This document shows positions 50,764 to 60,512 of a stretch of 64,000 bases of DNA, piece by piece. Source of the DNA: Staphylococcus equorum (lineage in GTDB: Bacteria > Bacillota > Bacilli > Staphylococcales > Staphylococcaceae). Within the stretch, counting starts at the first letter, position 1. Each line of letters begins with the position of its first letter. The notes below the pieces were generated by a model. It was not told where the DNA came from. It searched no databases and worked only from the letters and a program-made list of their open reading frames with translations. The stretch is taken from NCBI RefSeq assembly GCF_029024965.1, contig NZ_CP118982.1, positions 1,922,001 to 1,986,000 on the forward strand. The letters are read 5' to 3'. Position numbers and translations under genes: made by a program.

Positions 50764-51909
50764 TTATTCTTGTAAGTGTTGATTAATTCTTTCGCTTATA
50801 TACACCCAGCCTTTCCAGCCAATATGTACTGCATCACTTACAACGTATGGTTCATAATCTTTATCTGACATATCATAAACGTCCCCACCATGCTCTACAA
50901 TTGTTTGATTAATTTTTTTATAGATACCTTGTCTTCTCTGTTTATCAATACCAATATAATCATACCACTTACCATTAGATGGTAAGATTATATATTCAAC
51001 ATCAGCCCCAGCTTCGTTTAGTGTGTCTACTAACAATGCTAAATCATTAAACTCTGGAGAGTTAATATTAAACTCATAATCTCTATTTATTTTACGTTTA
51101 TGACTTTTTATTAAATCCCAATATTCATCTCTAATACCAAACTCATTTGATTTCGTTCGTGCTTCACCATATTTTTCTGCTTGCTTTTGAATATCCTCCC
51201 ATGACTGACCTTCTTGAGTTACAGGTTTAACTTGCGATAATGGAGAAGAAGTTAACGGAAACATCGCTTTTATTAATTCAATTTTTTTCAATTGATTATC
51301 TGTGAAAGATGAAATATAAGTATCCTTAACATTTTGAGGTTGTTGCGCTACTTTTTTCAAATACGCCTTATTTTCAGCATCTTTAAACTGTAATAGTCTT
51401 TTAGCAAAACGTTGTTTAAGTTCAGGGCTTAACTTATTTTGTTTAAACAGTTGGTTTAACTGTCCTTTAGCAATATGTGCTTTAAAATTTTCAGATGTTA
51501 AACCATTATTAGTAAACCATTGCGGTGATACAATAAACGCTATTTTTTTACCTTTAAGATTATCATATTGCGAACCAATTTCTACTGCATTGACTAAATC
51601 TGTTGAACCACCTGTTCCAATTAAAAATGGTTTCTCAGGAATATTTTTATCATTGTTTATTAATAAAGCTGGGTTAAAAGGATCATCTTTTTCAAGTTCA
51701 CTCGAACCATAAATTGGATAATATGCATCAGATTCATACATCTTATCTTGAATTAATGTTCCTTTTAACACTTGATCTGATAACGATATACGTTGTGTTT
51801 CTAAAGTTTTTGAATTAATTAAACCTGTAAACCAACTTACTGGTATAGCTAAGAAAATTCCAAACAATATAAGACTTGCGATGATTGGTATAAATGGTTT
51901 TAGTTTCAT
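50764..51909 (-). CDS. dltD: D-alanyl transfer protein DltD
   Basis: A 381-residue protein with one N-terminal membrane anchor (residues 8-30) and an extracellular SGNH-like catalytic domain. It completes transfer of D-alanine to teichoic acids. The catalytic serine is in [17 protein letters not shown]; the Asp/His end is [16 protein letters not shown]. Start ATG 51909 overlaps the dltC stop by four bases. Last gene of dltXABCD. D-alanylation lowers surface negative charge and protects from cationic peptides. Confidence 0.95.
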   Translation of the reverse strand: MKLKPFIPIIASLILFGIFLAIPVSWFTGLINSKTLETQRISLSDQVLKGTLIQDKMYESDAYYPIYGSSELEKDDPFNPALLINNDKNIPEKPFLIGTGGSTDLVNAVEIGSQYDNLKGKKIAFIVSPQWFTNNGLTSENFKAHIAKGQLNQLFKQNKLSPELKQRFAKRLLQFKDAENKAYLKKVAQQPQNVKDTYISSFTDNQLKKIELIKAMFPLTSSPLSQVKPVTQEGQSWEDIQKQAEKYGEARTKSNEFGIRDEYWDLIKSHKRKINRDYEFNINSPEFNDLALLVDTLNEAGADVEYIILPSNGKWYDYIGIDKQRRQGIYKKINQTIVEHGGDVYDMSDKDYEPYVVSDAVHIGWKGWVYISERINQHLQE

Positions 51910-52142
51910 CTTAATTCTTCTAAAACCGCTACTATTTTATTTGGTGTTTCCCATTCGTCTCTATCAAAATCCATGATTGAAACCTCTATATCTAATTTGT
52001 TTTGTATTTCTAGTAAAAGTCCCACTGTTTGAAAAGAGTCTATTATACCTTCTTCAAATAATTCAACATCTGGATTTTCTTTAAAGATACTATTTTCAGC
52101 TACTTCTTCTAATAAATCTAAAACTTGTTTTCTAAATTCCAT
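51906..52142 (-). CDS. dltC: D-alanine--poly(phosphoribitol) carrier protein DltC
   Basis: A 78-residue acyl-carrier protein carrying D-alanine on a phosphopantetheine arm at Ser36 in [12 protein letters not shown]. Typical four-helix ACP with an acidic surface; usual length is 78. ATG 52142 is chosen because TAGGAGGAA lies upstream; the 45-codon longer open frame overlaps dltB and is not real. Overlaps dltD by four bases. Confidence 0.96.
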   Translation of the reverse strand: MEFRKQVLDLLEEVAENSIFKENPDVELFEEGIIDSFQTVGLLLEIQNKLDIEVSIMDFDRDEWETPNKIVAVLEELR

Positions 52143-52159
52143 AAAAATTCCTCCTATTT

Positions 52160-53374
52160 TTAAAACAGTTTTCCAGAAAATATCAGAAAACCAAACGTTA
52201 CAAAATGAAATGTGATAATGATACTTAACATTGTTGTAAATAGATTTTGCCATCGTGGCGGATGATTTTTTCTCCACTTTTCATAATAACCGTAGCCAAT
52301 AAAAAGTACCGCATGATATAAACCATATAAAATATAATGGATTTCAATACCATGCCACACACCCATGATTAAAAAGTTAAGTGAAAATGCAATATTGGAC
52401 ATCGCAAATTGACTTTTCAATAATTTTTTCTTTGACATAAAGAATAATGATCTCATATATATACAATCTCTGAACCAAAACGATAATGACATATGCCATC
52501 TATTCCAAAACTCTTTAATATTTTTAGCTTTAAAAGGTTGCTTAAAGTTTTGAGGAGTTTGTATGCCATACAAATAACTAAATGCAATGGCAAACAACGA
52601 ATAACCTGCAAAATCAAAAAATAAATATAAACTATAGGCATACATATACAGCCATTTTGCAGTAAAGCTCGTAAAATCTAACATGAGTGGATTGATTGCA
52701 TACATTTGGATTAAGTACGCAATAATATATTTATACAAAAATCCAAGCATTATAAAATGAATTGCTTTAACTAATAGTTCACGATAATGTTCTCCATTAG
52801 GTATTTTATTATCATCTTTTACAAATCGTTTATAACGATCGATTGGTCCAGATGAAATGGTTGGAAAGAATGAAATAAATTGTATGACTTTCCAACTTTT
52901 TATTTCTTTAATTGAGCCATCGCGTATTTCCATCAATAATTGAACACTTTTAAAAGTTACATATGAAATACCTAAAAATCCTATAAATTCTATGACTTTA
53001 TTTTCATGAAGTTTCAGCTGTGCAGCTCCAAACCAAGAACTTTGTATCACTTTCACAATAATTAACGGTAATATAGATAATGTGATGACCATAAAAAATT
53101 TACTGAATGTATTATTTTTAGCTCGAGATTTCCAATAATACACAATAATTAAAACTTGCCAAATCGTATAGAGCAAAAAATTTATAACTTGAACACTTAA
53201 ATAATCCTGTCCAAATAAATTGTGTTTTTCAGATGAGAAAATAAGTACAATCATTATTACAGTACTCACACCATTATATATGCGGCTTCTTTTACCCATA
53301 AGACCAAGAATAATGACGGGTATTAATACTATAGTTGCTATGAGAAAAAACGTAAATGTGCCATATGGAATCAT
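52160..53374 (-). CDS. dltB: D-alanyl transfer protein DltB (MBOAT)
   Basis: A 404-residue polytopic MBOAT-family protein that moves D-alanine from DltC across the membrane. MBOAT motifs: [36 protein letters not shown], and [21 protein letters not shown] with the catalytic His. Start ATG 53374 shares a base with the dltA stop (TAATG), implying coupling. A gap of 17 bases precedes dltC. Confidence 0.95.
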   Translation of the reverse strand: MIPYGTFTFFLIATIVLIPVIILGLMGKRSRIYNGVSTVIMIVLIFSSEKHNLFGQDYLSVQVINFLLYTIWQVLIIVYYWKSRAKNNTFSKFFMVITLSILPLIIVKVIQSSWFGAAQLKLHENKVIEFIGFLGISYVTFKSVQLLMEIRDGSIKEIKSWKVIQFISFFPTISSGPIDRYKRFVKDDNKIPNGEHYRELLVKAIHFIMLGFLYKYIIAYLIQMYAINPLMLDFTSFTAKWLYMYAYSLYLFFDFAGYSLFAIAFSYLYGIQTPQNFKQPFKAKNIKEFWNRWHMSLSFWFRDCIYMRSLFFMSKKKLLKSQFAMSNIAFSLNFLIMGVWHGIEIHYILYGLYHAVLFIGYGYYEKWRKNHPPRWQNLFTTMLSIIITFHFVTFGFLIFSGKLF

Positions 53375-54834
53375 TACATTACATCCTCAGCAATCTTTTT
53401 ACGATCTAATTTACCATTTACTGTTAAAGGCAATTTATCTTGGAATATAACTTTCCTTGGAATCATATATTCTGGTATCCGTTGTTTTAATTCATATTTG
53501 ATGTTATGAATTGCTTCTTGTTCATTTTCCACACGGTCAGCTTCATTTACTACGATTACAGCATTTAAATGTATAACTTTATTTCCTTTGTATATTGGCA
53601 CTACTATAGCTTCCTTGATACATGCTATTTGGCCTAATTGAAATTCTATTTCTTCTAATTCCATTCTGTAACCATTTAATTTAATTTGAAAATCTATACG
53701 ACCATTGATAAACCATTGGTCATCTCTTATTTCCGCTTTGTCACCTGTATAATAGTACTTTTTATTATTATTTATTTTAAACACTTCATTAGAACGAACC
53801 TCATCTTTGACGTATCCCGCGCTTACACACTTTCCAGAAATAACAAGCTCACCTTTATCTGTCAGTGATAAAGATGTACCTGGTCTTGGAACACCCACCG
53901 GTAAAGGATTATATCGCTCAATTACCGCTTCAGTAATCAATATACTCGTAACAGCTACAGTTGCTTCTGTAGGACCATATGTGTTGTATATATAAGCAGA
54001 TGGAAAACGCTGTAATAACATTTGAGCAGTTCTATGTGCCAAAATTTCACCACAAAAGAAAAATTCTTTTAAACTCGTGTATGTTGTCTCAGATAAATTG
54101 GGTAGCATTAAACACATCTCCATAAAGGATGGTGTGGAAACCCATATATTTATTTTTGAATGCTCCAGCATTTGATTTAATAGTTTAGGTTTATTAATCA
54201 TCGTTTTATCTACTAAATTTAATGTACCTGCAGTTGCGATACATGGATAAACTGCCATCACTGATAAATCAAATGAAAATGGTGCCTGATTTAACCATTG
54301 TTGCTTATGACCTAATTTATTAAGGTCAACCATCCATTTAGTGAATTGATTCAAACTTTCATAGCTTATTTGAACTCCTTTAGGTTCTCCTGTAGAGCCA
54401 GATGTGAATATTGTATAAGCAATATTCTCTCCTACCATTCTAGAATCAAATTGCTCCATGTTTAATGCGCTTGTCATCATACTCTGTTCTAGCACATCAA
54501 TTCCCTTTATATTTATATCATTTTCAGTTGTATTGAATATAAATTGCCCTTCTATTTTTTCAATAATGGACTGAATACGCTCATGAGGTATAGATGTATC
54601 GATTGGAACATAACCGCAACCAGCTTTTATACTTGCTAACATACCGACAATCATAAATGGAGACATGTGACCATATAAAATGAGTGGTCGCTTAGAATCT
54701 TTAATAATATCGGCCAGTATATTTGAATATTGGTTCAATTCACGATAAGTCAAACTCTCATTATTATGTTGAATTGCTTTATGATCAGGGTGATTTTGGG
54801 CATTTTCAATTAGTGATTGTATAATATCTTTCAT
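53374..54834 (-). CDS. dltA: D-alanine--D-alanyl carrier protein ligase DltA
   Basis: A 486-residue adenylate-forming ligase that activates D-alanine with ATP and loads DltC. Motifs: [15 protein letters not shown] (P-loop), [36 protein letters not shown], and the C-terminal hinge and catalytic Lys in [18 protein letters not shown] 54834 lies 14 bases after the dltX stop, with GAGGAGAG upstream. Confidence 0.96.
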   Translation of the reverse strand: MKDIIQSLIENAQNHPDHKAIQHNNESLTYRELNQYSNILADIIKDSKRPLILYGHMSPFMIVGMLASIKAGCGYVPIDTSIPHERIQSIIEKIEGQFIFNTTENDINIKGIDVLEQSMMTSALNMEQFDSRMVGENIAYTIFTSGSTGEPKGVQISYESLNQFTKWMVDLNKLGHKQQWLNQAPFSFDLSVMAVYPCIATAGTLNLVDKTMINKPKLLNQMLEHSKINIWVSTPSFMEMCLMLPNLSETTYTSLKEFFFCGEILAHRTAQMLLQRFPSAYIYNTYGPTEATVAVTSILITEAVIERYNPLPVGVPRPGTSLSLTDKGELVISGKCVSAGYVKDEVRSNEVFKINNNKKYYYTGDKAEIRDDQWFINGRIDFQIKLNGYRMELEEIEFQLGQIACIKEAIVVPIYKGNKVIHLNAVIVVNEADRVENEQEAIHNIKYELKQRIPEYMIPRKVIFQDKLPLTVNGKLDRKKIAEDVM

Positions 54835-54848
54835 GCTTCTCTCCTCTA

Positions 54849-54995
54849 TTAAAATTCATTATAAATAAAGTTATTATGAGTATCGCCGGTACCATATATG
54901 AGATACAGCGCTATAAAAATAGCAAAATAAAGCAGCGTTATGAGCCAAGGTTTTAACTTATTAAATAATGAATCTTGTTCTATTTTTTTACTCAT
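54849..54995 (-). CDS. dltX: teichoic acid D-Ala incorporation-associated protein DltX
   Basis: A 48-residue single-membrane-span protein: a cytoplasmic N-terminus ([17 protein letters not shown]), a hydrophobic helix ([18 protein letters not shown]) and a short outer tail ending in the conserved FIYNEF. This matches DltX, first gene of dltXABCD, needed for D-alanylation; the C-terminal motif is thought to interact with DltD or DltB. Start ATG 54995 has AGAGGTG upstream. It is short enough to be missed by length filters, yet the ribosome site, operon position and sequence all support it. Confidence 0.93.
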   Translation of the reverse strand: MSKKIEQDSLFNKLKPWLITLLYFAIFIALYLIYGTGDTHNNFIYNEF

Positions 54996-55101
54996 TGGTC
55001 ACCTCTTCTTTTCATTTCAGACTAAACTATAATTAAATTATGTAATAAATAAAATTTTATTAATTAAAGCAATTTACATTGCGTTAACATTTTACTAATA
55101 T

Positions 55102-55130
55102 ATTATACATTTTTTACGACAGATTGACAA
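55102..55130 (-). promoter_or_regulatory. SigA-type promoter of dltXABCD
   Basis: Minus strand: -35 TTGTCA (55125-55130), 17-base spacer, -10 TATAAT (55102-55107). The leader to dltX is about 100 bases and very AT-rich. GraRS/ArlRS/Mg control is known for S. aureus dlt; no defined box was recognised here. Confidence 0.8.
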
Positions 55131-55179
55131 TTGAATAAACAAATTTATATATAACAAAAATGTTATATTGAATAACGCA

Positions 55180-55760
55180 TAAAAAAAGAGTGGGATTACT
55201 TTTTTAAAAATATTAATATAACAAAGTGAGTTTCATGAAAAGTTGGGCACAAAAAAACTGCTAAAAAAGTCAAAGACTTTATTAGCAGAAATATAGACTC
55301 ATTATCAATGAGTTTTTGTTCTATAAGTTGGGTTCTAAAGTTAACAAATAGGGACTTTAATAATTTATCCATGATTGGATGTACTCTAAAACGATTGACT
55401 GTTCTATATGATGGTTTTTGATTTTGAGATAACCACATCATACGAACACTATCTGAAAGTGCAGCTTCAATTCTTCGTCCAGAAAATATTGATTGTGTAT
55501 AAGCATAAAGAATTATTTTTAACATCATTTTAGGGTGATAAGAGGATGCGCCATTTAAGTGATTGAATTCGTAGAATTCTGTTTCTGGAATTGTTTTAAT
55601 AATTTGATTAACTGCATGTGCGATATCATTGTTAGGGATCAAAGTTTCAGTTTCCATTGGTAGTGTTAGCTGAGTCATATTGTAATTTTTATACATAAGA
55701 CACTTCGTTTTAAAGTTATGTTAGAGTAACTTTATTATACGAAAATGGCTTATTTTTTTG
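55180..55760 (-). mobile_element. decayed IS1182/IS1272-type insertion sequence
   Basis: Remnant about 0.5 kb long made of a transposase N-terminus and one terminal structure. A hairpin CTGCTAAAAAAGTC / GACTTTATTAGCAG (55258-55288) lies beside the frame end, with GTGCCCAACTTTT near it, as at IS1182-group ends. Most of the roughly 1.6-kb element is missing. It lies about 50 bases upstream of the dlt promoter. Confidence 0.7.
55196..55696 (-). pseudogene. truncated IS1182-family transposase
   Basis: The first 135 or so residues match IS1182/IS1272 transposases: NMTQLTLPMETETLIPNND, FNHLNGASSYHPKMMLK, SGRRIEAALSDSVRMMWLSQ, PSYRTVNRFR. After LIDNESIF, where the DDE-bearing catalytic region should follow, the frame runs instead into terminal non-coding sequence (IKSLTFLAVFLC...). 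The whole catalytic part is deleted, so the product is inactive. Confidence 0.85.
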
Positions 55761-55814
55761 TGTGAATTTATATAATTGTACCGATTTTGTAAAGTGCTGA
55801 CGCCTAGGGTAATA

Positions 55815-55985
55815 GTATGAGTCTGTAAAACAAATAATATCTCAACTCTATTGCTATATTGGCAGTAGATGACTGAAGTGAAAACGCGCATAATATTAAG
55901 CTTGTTTCACTTCTAGTCATCTTTGCCGGGATTAGACGACGAAATCTTATTAGAAAAATTAGATTTCTGTCCCACTCCCATACCC
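55815..55985. repeat. dispersed staphylococcal intergenic repeat
   Basis: About 170 bases with internal pairing: GATGACTGAAGTGAAAAC (55868-55885) with GTTTCACTTCTAGTCATC (55904-55921), and GAAATCT / AGATTTC (55940-55969). Reverse strand begins GGGAGTGGGACAGAAATCTA, a wording I recognise from many staphylococcal intergenic regions. A 79-codon open frame across it (55804-56043) is an artefact. Confidence 0.6.
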
Positions 55986-56027
55986 CAGACAAGCATGCAC
56001 TTTCAAAATCGGAATATTTTAACATAG

Positions 56028-56068
56028 AAAAGCAGCAATCCATTAGAAACTAATAGATTGCTGCTTTT
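56028..56068. terminator. terminator-like hairpin beyond the hydroxyacid dehydrogenase gene
   Basis: Left arm AAAAGCAGCAATCCATTAG (56028-56046), loop AAA, right arm 56050-56068 with one mismatch. It may be bidirectional. Confidence 0.75.
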
Positions 56069-56073
56069 AATTT

Positions 56074-56101
56074 GAGAATGGGATATTTATGTCCCATTCT
56101 C
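56074..56101 (-). terminator. terminator of the hydroxyacid dehydrogenase gene
   Basis: GAGAATGGGA (56074-56083) / TCCCATTCTC (56092-56101), perfect 10-bp stem, 8-base loop, 22 bases past the stop. Confidence 0.65.
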
Positions 56102-56123
56102 TCTGAGAAGGTGTAATTTAATT

Positions 56124-57083
56124 TTATGAAATCGGTGTTTTAGCCTGTTTATGACTTAACACTAAGCGTATATTATCTATACAAAGTTGAATCATGCGAT
56201 TTCTCGTTACTACAGATGCACTACCAATATGTGGTAAAATGACTGCATTTTTCATTGATAACAATGGATGTGTCATATCAATCGGTTCTTGACGTAAGAC
56301 ATCCAAACCACATGCACCAATTTCTCCATCTTGTAAAGCATTAACAAGTGCTTGCTCATCAACAACTGCACCTCGGCCGATGTTAATGAATATCGCATCA
56401 TTTTTCATCTTTTTGAATGCAGCAGTATCAAATTTATTTCTTGTATCTTCAGTAAGTGGCGCTGTACAAATAATAAAATCACTATGCTCAAGCATTGTAT
56501 CAAAAGGCACGTATAAAGCGCCTAATGCTTCTTCAGCATCTTTATGTCTTGACCTATTGTGATACATGATATTTGCATTGAATCCTTTCAAGCGTCTCGC
56601 AAAGGCTTTTCCGATATCACCCATGCCGTAGATGCCTACCTTAGCATTATATAAATCTTTACCTGCCAAAAGATATGGCCCCCAACTTTGCCATTCCCCT
56701 CTTTGTACGTATTGTTCCGCTTCAACAATTCGTCTTGCCACGGTCAGCATCAAAGTGAAGCCTAGCTCTGCTGTTGTCTCAGTTAACACGCCAGGCGTAT
56801 TCGTAACAACAATCCCTTTACTTTGTACTAGTTGGACATCTATATTATCGAAACCAACTGCCATATTTGCAATCACTTTCAAATGAGGTGCTGCTTCTAT
56901 AACTTCTTCGTCAATTTTTTCACTTAAAGTTATAAGACAAGCAGTTGCATCTTTTAAAGAAGCCAAAAATTTATCTCTTGGCATTGGTGTATAAGATTCA
57001 TTCCAAACTTCTACATCTGCAAGTGTTTCTAATTGTTCTATAAATGACTTAGGTATTTTTCTACTAACGACTATTTTATTCAT
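56124..57083 (-). CDS. D-isomer specific 2-hydroxyacid dehydrogenase
   Basis: A 319-residue NAD(P)-dependent reductase or dehydrogenase of the glyoxylate/hydroxypyruvate reductase or D-glycerate dehydrogenase group. Rossmann motif VGIYGMGDIGKAFARRL (near residue 150), catalytic Arg in NIGRGAVVDEQALV, Glu in GACGLDVLRQEPID, and the His of LPHIGSASVVTRNRM. Ten bases separate it from nagD upstream, and both follow yutE, so a yutE-nagD-dehydrogenase operon is likely. The exact 2-keto acid is unknown. Confidence 0.9.
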   Translation of the reverse strand: MNKIVVSRKIPKSFIEQLETLADVEVWNESYTPMPRDKFLASLKDATACLITLSEKIDEEVIEAAPHLKVIANMAVGFDNIDVQLVQSKGIVVTNTPGVLTETTAELGFTLMLTVARRIVEAEQYVQRGEWQSWGPYLLAGKDLYNAKVGIYGMGDIGKAFARRLKGFNANIMYHNRSRHKDAEEALGALYVPFDTMLEHSDFIICTAPLTEDTRNKFDTAAFKKMKNDAIFINIGRGAVVDEQALVNALQDGEIGACGLDVLRQEPIDMTHPLLSMKNAVILPHIGSASVVTRNRMIQLCIDNIRLVLSHKQAKTPIS

Positions 57084-57093
57084 ACAATCACCC

Positions 57094-57873
57094 CTACATT
57101 TTGAGTTCTTTGATCACTTCATTCAAATCTTTAAACGTATAAGTCGGAGGTATTTCTTTGAGTACGATTTGTTCCTTAGTTGTGACACCTGTTTGTACAT
57201 GTATCGTATCAATGTCCACATTAATTCCTGAAAGAATATCCGTATCATATAAATCTCCAACCATAGCTACTTCTGAACGCTCTAAATCTAAAATTTCCAA
57301 TGCTTTTTTCATAATAATAGGTTCAGGTTTACCGATAAATGTCGGTTGAATACCTGTAGATACTGTTACAACACTCGTAATAGCACCGTTACCTGGTAAG
57401 AAGCCTCGTTCTTTAGGTATCGACACATCTTGATTTGTTGATATAAATTTCGCACCATTACGTACGCCTAATGTTGCAGTAGTCAATTTTTCATATGTAA
57501 CTGCTTCATCTAATCCAATTACTACGTAATCCACAAACTCATCGTCTTTCAATATTAATCCGTGACTTGTTAGTGCTTTTTCAAGGCCGCTACCACCTAA
57601 CATATAAACAGTAGCACCTGGAGATTCTTCTGAAATGTATTCAGCAGTTGCAAGTGCGGAAGTAACTACTTCGTCTGCCTTTGCATCTACACCCATTGTA
57701 TGTAATTTTGAAGCTACTTCTTCTGGTTCTTTCGTAGAATTGTTCGTTACGTATAAATGTGGAATTTGTTGTTGGTTTAGATATTCTATAAATTGCGTTG
57801 CACCATCAATAGTTTCATTACCTTTATACATCGTGCCATCTAAATCAATAAGATAAGCTTTGTAATTTTTCAT
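57094..57873 (-). CDS. nagD: NagD-type HAD-IIA phosphatase
   Basis: A 259-residue HAD superfamily IIA hydrolase (TIGR01457 type). Motif [16 protein letters not shown] (Asp10 or so nucleophile), motif [12 protein letters not shown], motif III Lys in [14 protein letters not shown], motif [16 protein letters not shown]. Family members dephosphorylate nucleotides or sugar phosphates, with substrate uncertain. Six bases from yutE upstream and ten from the dehydrogenase downstream, implying one transcript. Confidence 0.92.
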   Translation of the reverse strand: MKNYKAYLIDLDGTMYKGNETIDGATQFIEYLNQQQIPHLYVTNNSTKEPEEVASKLHTMGVDAKADEVVTSALATAEYISEESPGATVYMLGGSGLEKALTSHGLILKDDEFVDYVVIGLDEAVTYEKLTTATLGVRNGAKFISTNQDVSIPKERGFLPGNGAITSVVTVSTGIQPTFIGKPEPIIMKKALEILDLERSEVAMVGDLYDTDILSGINVDIDTIHVQTGVTTKEQIVLKEIPPTYTFKDLNEVIKELKM

Positions 57874-57879
57874 TAATAT

Positions 57880-58311
57880 TTACTCTCCTTTTTTACCAAA
57901 AGCTGTAACTGGCACATCTTCACTTTTTAGAAAACGTATGACTTCTTCAATAAATTGTTGATAATAAGGCACCGTCTCATCAAAAAGTGGTATAAGACTA
58001 GCCGTATCAAGCTCATCATAATAGTGGACGAATTGTTTTCTTACATCGACCGTTTTGTTAATGTGAACTTGTGTATCTTTAGAAATCACTTTTTCTAATT
58101 CTAAAATATCGATAACATCTTTATAGTTACCTGGATCTCTTAATATAAAGCCATCAATAACCATATTTCCGATATCTACAGCTGACTCTATAAACATTTG
58201 TGCAATACGTTCGAACGCATAGTGATTATCTTTACTTTGAGGATAATCTGTAATTAATTGTTGTAAATAATTTAACTTTGTATTCAATTTTTCTTTATTA
58301 ACAAAATACAT
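57880..58311 (-). CDS. YutE/DUF86 protein of the HepT-like family, without partner
   Basis: A 143-residue all-helical protein of the DUF86 family, which includes HepT toxin RNases. The HepT motif R-x4-H-x-Y is present: Arg91, His96 and Tyr98 in VRKQFVHYYDEL. Other family parts are HYAFERIAQMFIESAVDIGNM and GFILRDPGNYKDVI. No MntA nucleotidyltransferase antitoxin is adjacent. In Firmicutes this chromosomal YutE type is usually solitary. ATG 58311 is used as in B. subtilis YutE, with GGGGTG six bases upstream; the ATG one codon earlier is too close. First gene of the operon with nagD. Confidence 0.8.
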   Translation of the reverse strand: MYFVNKEKLNTKLNYLQQLITDYPQSKDNHYAFERIAQMFIESAVDIGNMVIDGFILRDPGNYKDVIDILELEKVISKDTQVHINKTVDVRKQFVHYYDELDTASLIPLFDETVPYYQQFIEEVIRFLKSEDVPVTAFGKKGE

Positions 58312-58459
58312 CATCGTCACCCCTATCATTCTAATCATACCATACCTTTGCAGTCGAATTCATTTATCGTTATACTGTGAATTAAGACTTTTTAATCATG
58401 AAAATAGAATCAACTACTGTATTATATTATAAGTCACACACTAAGAGGAGTGTTATAAA

Positions 58460-58726
58460 ATGATTGATATGTATCTATATGACGACGACGAATCAGCTCA
58501 AGTCCAATTTGTCGGATTTGTAGGTGAACATAGTCGTTACGATTTGATGTTAGTCCAAACCAATCGCCATTTTGGTAAAACTATCGTATTAAATATGCAA
58601 ACAAATAAATTTGGGATTATCGGCACAGATGATTTGGAAGAAGAAGGTTACATTTCATATATACTTGGTGTTAATGAAGATGAAGGAAATGAAATCACCG
58701 AATATTTAAATGAAGTCATTCAATAG
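58460..58726 (+). CDS. DUF3055 family protein
   Basis: An 88-residue acidic cytosolic protein of the DUF3055 family, found only in Firmicutes and of unknown function. MIDMYLYDDDESAQVQFVGF at the start, RYDLMLVQTNRHFGKTIVL in the middle, and EEEGYISYILGVNEDEG near the end suggest a small beta-rich fold. AAGAGGAGTG precedes ATG 58460. Divergent from yutE and convergent with yutD. Confidence 0.85.
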   Translation: MIDMYLYDDDESAQVQFVGFVGEHSRYDLMLVQTNRHFGKTIVLNMQTNKFGIIGTDDLEEEGYISYILGVNEDEGNEITEYLNEVIQ

Positions 58727-58951
58727 CTATTAACTATTAGAAAGCTTCATTAATTTTATATCACATTTGCATATGAGACTCCTAGGAAACAACGCGTGTC
58801 ACATACTACAGGAACAATACATATGCCTATGCCTACATAATCAAAATCGTAATATTTAAATATAGCAAAAGAACTCATCCACAAATTTTAATGGATGAGT
58901 TCTTTTTAAAACGAGAGCTTTATGTTCTGTTCCCTTTTTATTAATCAACAT
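58727..58951. other. DUF3055/yutD convergent intergenic region
   Basis: 225 bases. Apart from the bidirectional terminator, a GCATATG (58769-58775) / CATATGC pair about 50 bases apart could form a larger stem. No gene. Confidence 0.35.
58867..58906. terminator. bidirectional terminator
   Basis: AAAAGAACTCATCCA (58867-58881) / TGGATGAGTTCTTTT (58892-58906), perfect 15-bp stem between convergent genes. Confidence 0.9.
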
Positions 58952-59335
58952 TTATTTTTCTGTATCTTGAATACTCGGCTTAATCTTTACATCTTGTAAT
59001 TTATTTTCTTCAAAATCATGATCAACCTCTTCAGTTTCATCTACATATGCTTTAAGTTCTTGTTCTGGAATACGTCTCAAGATAAAATATGGACAACCAA
59101 AATTACAATATTCTAATAAATAATCTTGTATTGTCGAAAAACGTTTGCTCAACTCTGCCTTTTTGTTTTTATCAGTATAAAAACCTTTTAATCTTAATTG
59201 TTCGTAACCAAAGTCACCTACAACGTAATCATACTTATCTAATATGTCAGAATAACGATTTGCGAAGGTTTCCTCGTCAAAACATTCTCTATACTCTTCT
59301 ATGATTTCAAAGTAGTGTTCATTCACTTTTATCAT
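58952..59335 (-). CDS. YutD family protein (DUF1027)
   Basis: A 127-residue protein matching YutD: IKVNEHYFEIIEEYRECFDEETFANRYSDILDKYDYVVGDFGYEQLRLKGFY, then CNFGCPYFILRRIP with a CxxxC pair, and an acidic tail. Function unknown. ATG 59335 (MIKVNEHY) is chosen with AGGTG six bases upstream; the GTG three codons earlier is inside the ribosome site, the same arrangement as ndhC. It sits between the DUF3055 gene and lipA. Confidence 0.85.
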   Translation of the reverse strand: MIKVNEHYFEIIEEYRECFDEETFANRYSDILDKYDYVVGDFGYEQLRLKGFYTDKNKKAELSKRFSTIQDYLLEYCNFGCPYFILRRIPEQELKAYVDETEEVDHDFEENKLQDVKIKPSIQDTEK

Positions 59336-59434
59336 TTCATTCACCTAATCTAAGTATACTATCCATGCATTCAATGAACGTCCAACTGCTTTAGTCAGGC
59401 TGGTGCTATGCATATATACTTTATATTTCTAATA

Positions 59435-59493
59435 AAGACTTAGCCCATAAAGTGAAGCTAAATTAAGCACACTTAACAAATGAACTAAGTCTT
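59435..59493 (-). terminator. candidate terminator of lipA
   Basis: AAGACTTAG (59435-59443) / CTAAGTCTT (59485-59493) enclosing a smaller AAGTG/CACTT stem, directly after the lipA stop. A long loop lowers confidence. Confidence 0.5.
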
Positions 59494-59501
59494 ATTTACT
59501 A

Positions 59502-60431
59502 TTAAATCTTTGTATCAGTACCCAATTTTTCTTCACCAATACGATGTTTTTCTTTGGCAGCTGCATTCACTTGTTCATCTGCATGATATGAGCTTCTTAC
59601 AAGCGGACCAGCTTGGCAATGTTTGAAACCTTTATCCATCGCAATTTTTCTTAATTTACCAAATTCCAATGGTGTATAGTATTTTTCAACTTTTAAGTGT
59701 TTACGTGAAGGTTGCAAATATTGACCTATTGTTAAGATATCAACATCATTTGCTCGTAAGTCATCCATTGTTTCATAGATTTCTTCATGTGTTTCACCTA
59801 AACCTACCATTAAACTTGATTTAGTTGGAATATCGGGTTGTAACTCTTTAGAGCGTCTTAAGAACTCTAACGTACGATCATACGTTGCTCTTGCACGAAC
59901 TGTCGGCGTTAATCGGCGGACTGTCTCGATATTGTGGTTTAAAATATCTGGTTTTGAAGCCATTAATGTTTCTAACGCTTCAAAATCTCCACCCATATCT
60001 GATGGCAATATTTCTATTGAAGTAAACGGATTACGTTCACGCACTTTACGTACCGTCTCAGCATAAACATTTGAACCAGCGTCTCTTAAATCATCGCGTG
60101 CTACTGCTGTTATAACAACATGTTTTAAGTTCATTAATTCAACAGATTCAGCCACACGTTCTGGCTCATCTAAATCTAACTCGTTAGGTAATCCTGTCTT
60201 AACTGCACAGAAACGACAAGCACGTGTACATACTGCACCTAAAATCATAAATGTAGCAGTACGGCGTTCTCCCCAACATTCATGTATATTGGGACACTTT
60301 GCTTCTTCACAAACTGTATTCAAATTCTTTTCGCGCATCATTTTCTTCAGACCAGTGTAGTTCTCATTAGTGTTCAGCTTTATTTTCAGCCAATCTGGTT
60401 TACGTAAAATTTCTTCATTTTTAGTAGCCAT
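59502..60431 (-). CDS. lipA: lipoyl synthase
   Basis: A 309-residue radical-SAM enzyme inserting two sulfurs into octanoyl groups of E2/GcvH proteins. The auxiliary [4Fe-4S] cluster uses Cys41, Cys46 and Cys52 ([12 protein letters not shown]). The radical-SAM cluster uses Cys68, Cys72 and Cys75 (CTRACRFC). C-terminal [12 protein letters not shown] contains the conserved Ser-Ser-Tyr auxiliary ligand. ATG 60431 has AGGAGG. Its own -10 upstream suggests an independent transcript. A likely client of the SufT/Nfu/SufA carriers in this window. Confidence 0.96.
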   Translation of the reverse strand: MATKNEEILRKPDWLKIKLNTNENYTGLKKMMREKNLNTVCEEAKCPNIHECWGERRTATFMILGAVCTRACRFCAVKTGLPNELDLDEPERVAESVELMNLKHVVITAVARDDLRDAGSNVYAETVRKVRERNPFTSIEILPSDMGGDFEALETLMASKPDILNHNIETVRRLTPTVRARATYDRTLEFLRRSKELQPDIPTKSSLMVGLGETHEEIYETMDDLRANDVDILTIGQYLQPSRKHLKVEKYYTPLEFGKLRKIAMDKGFKHCQAGPLVRSSYHADEQVNAAAKEKHRIGEEKLGTDTKI

Positions 60432-60467
60432 ATCCGCACAATCCTCCTGAGTTTGAAATCTGTAATC

Positions 60468-60473
60468 ATTATA
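60468..60473 (-). promoter_or_regulatory. candidate -10 of lipA
   Basis: TATAAT on the minus strand 37 bases upstream of the lipA ATG; an A/T-rich TTTTAA sits 17 bases further as a weak -35. Confidence 0.45.
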
Positions 60474-60512
60474 ACGAAATTTTCAATAAATTAAAACGTA
60501 TATTGTTAATTT

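Noticed and set aside
55804..56043. 79-codon open frame on the minus strand
   Set aside because: It runs through the dispersed repeat and the adjoining terminator hairpin, has no ribosome site and no family resemblance; it is a repeat artefact.
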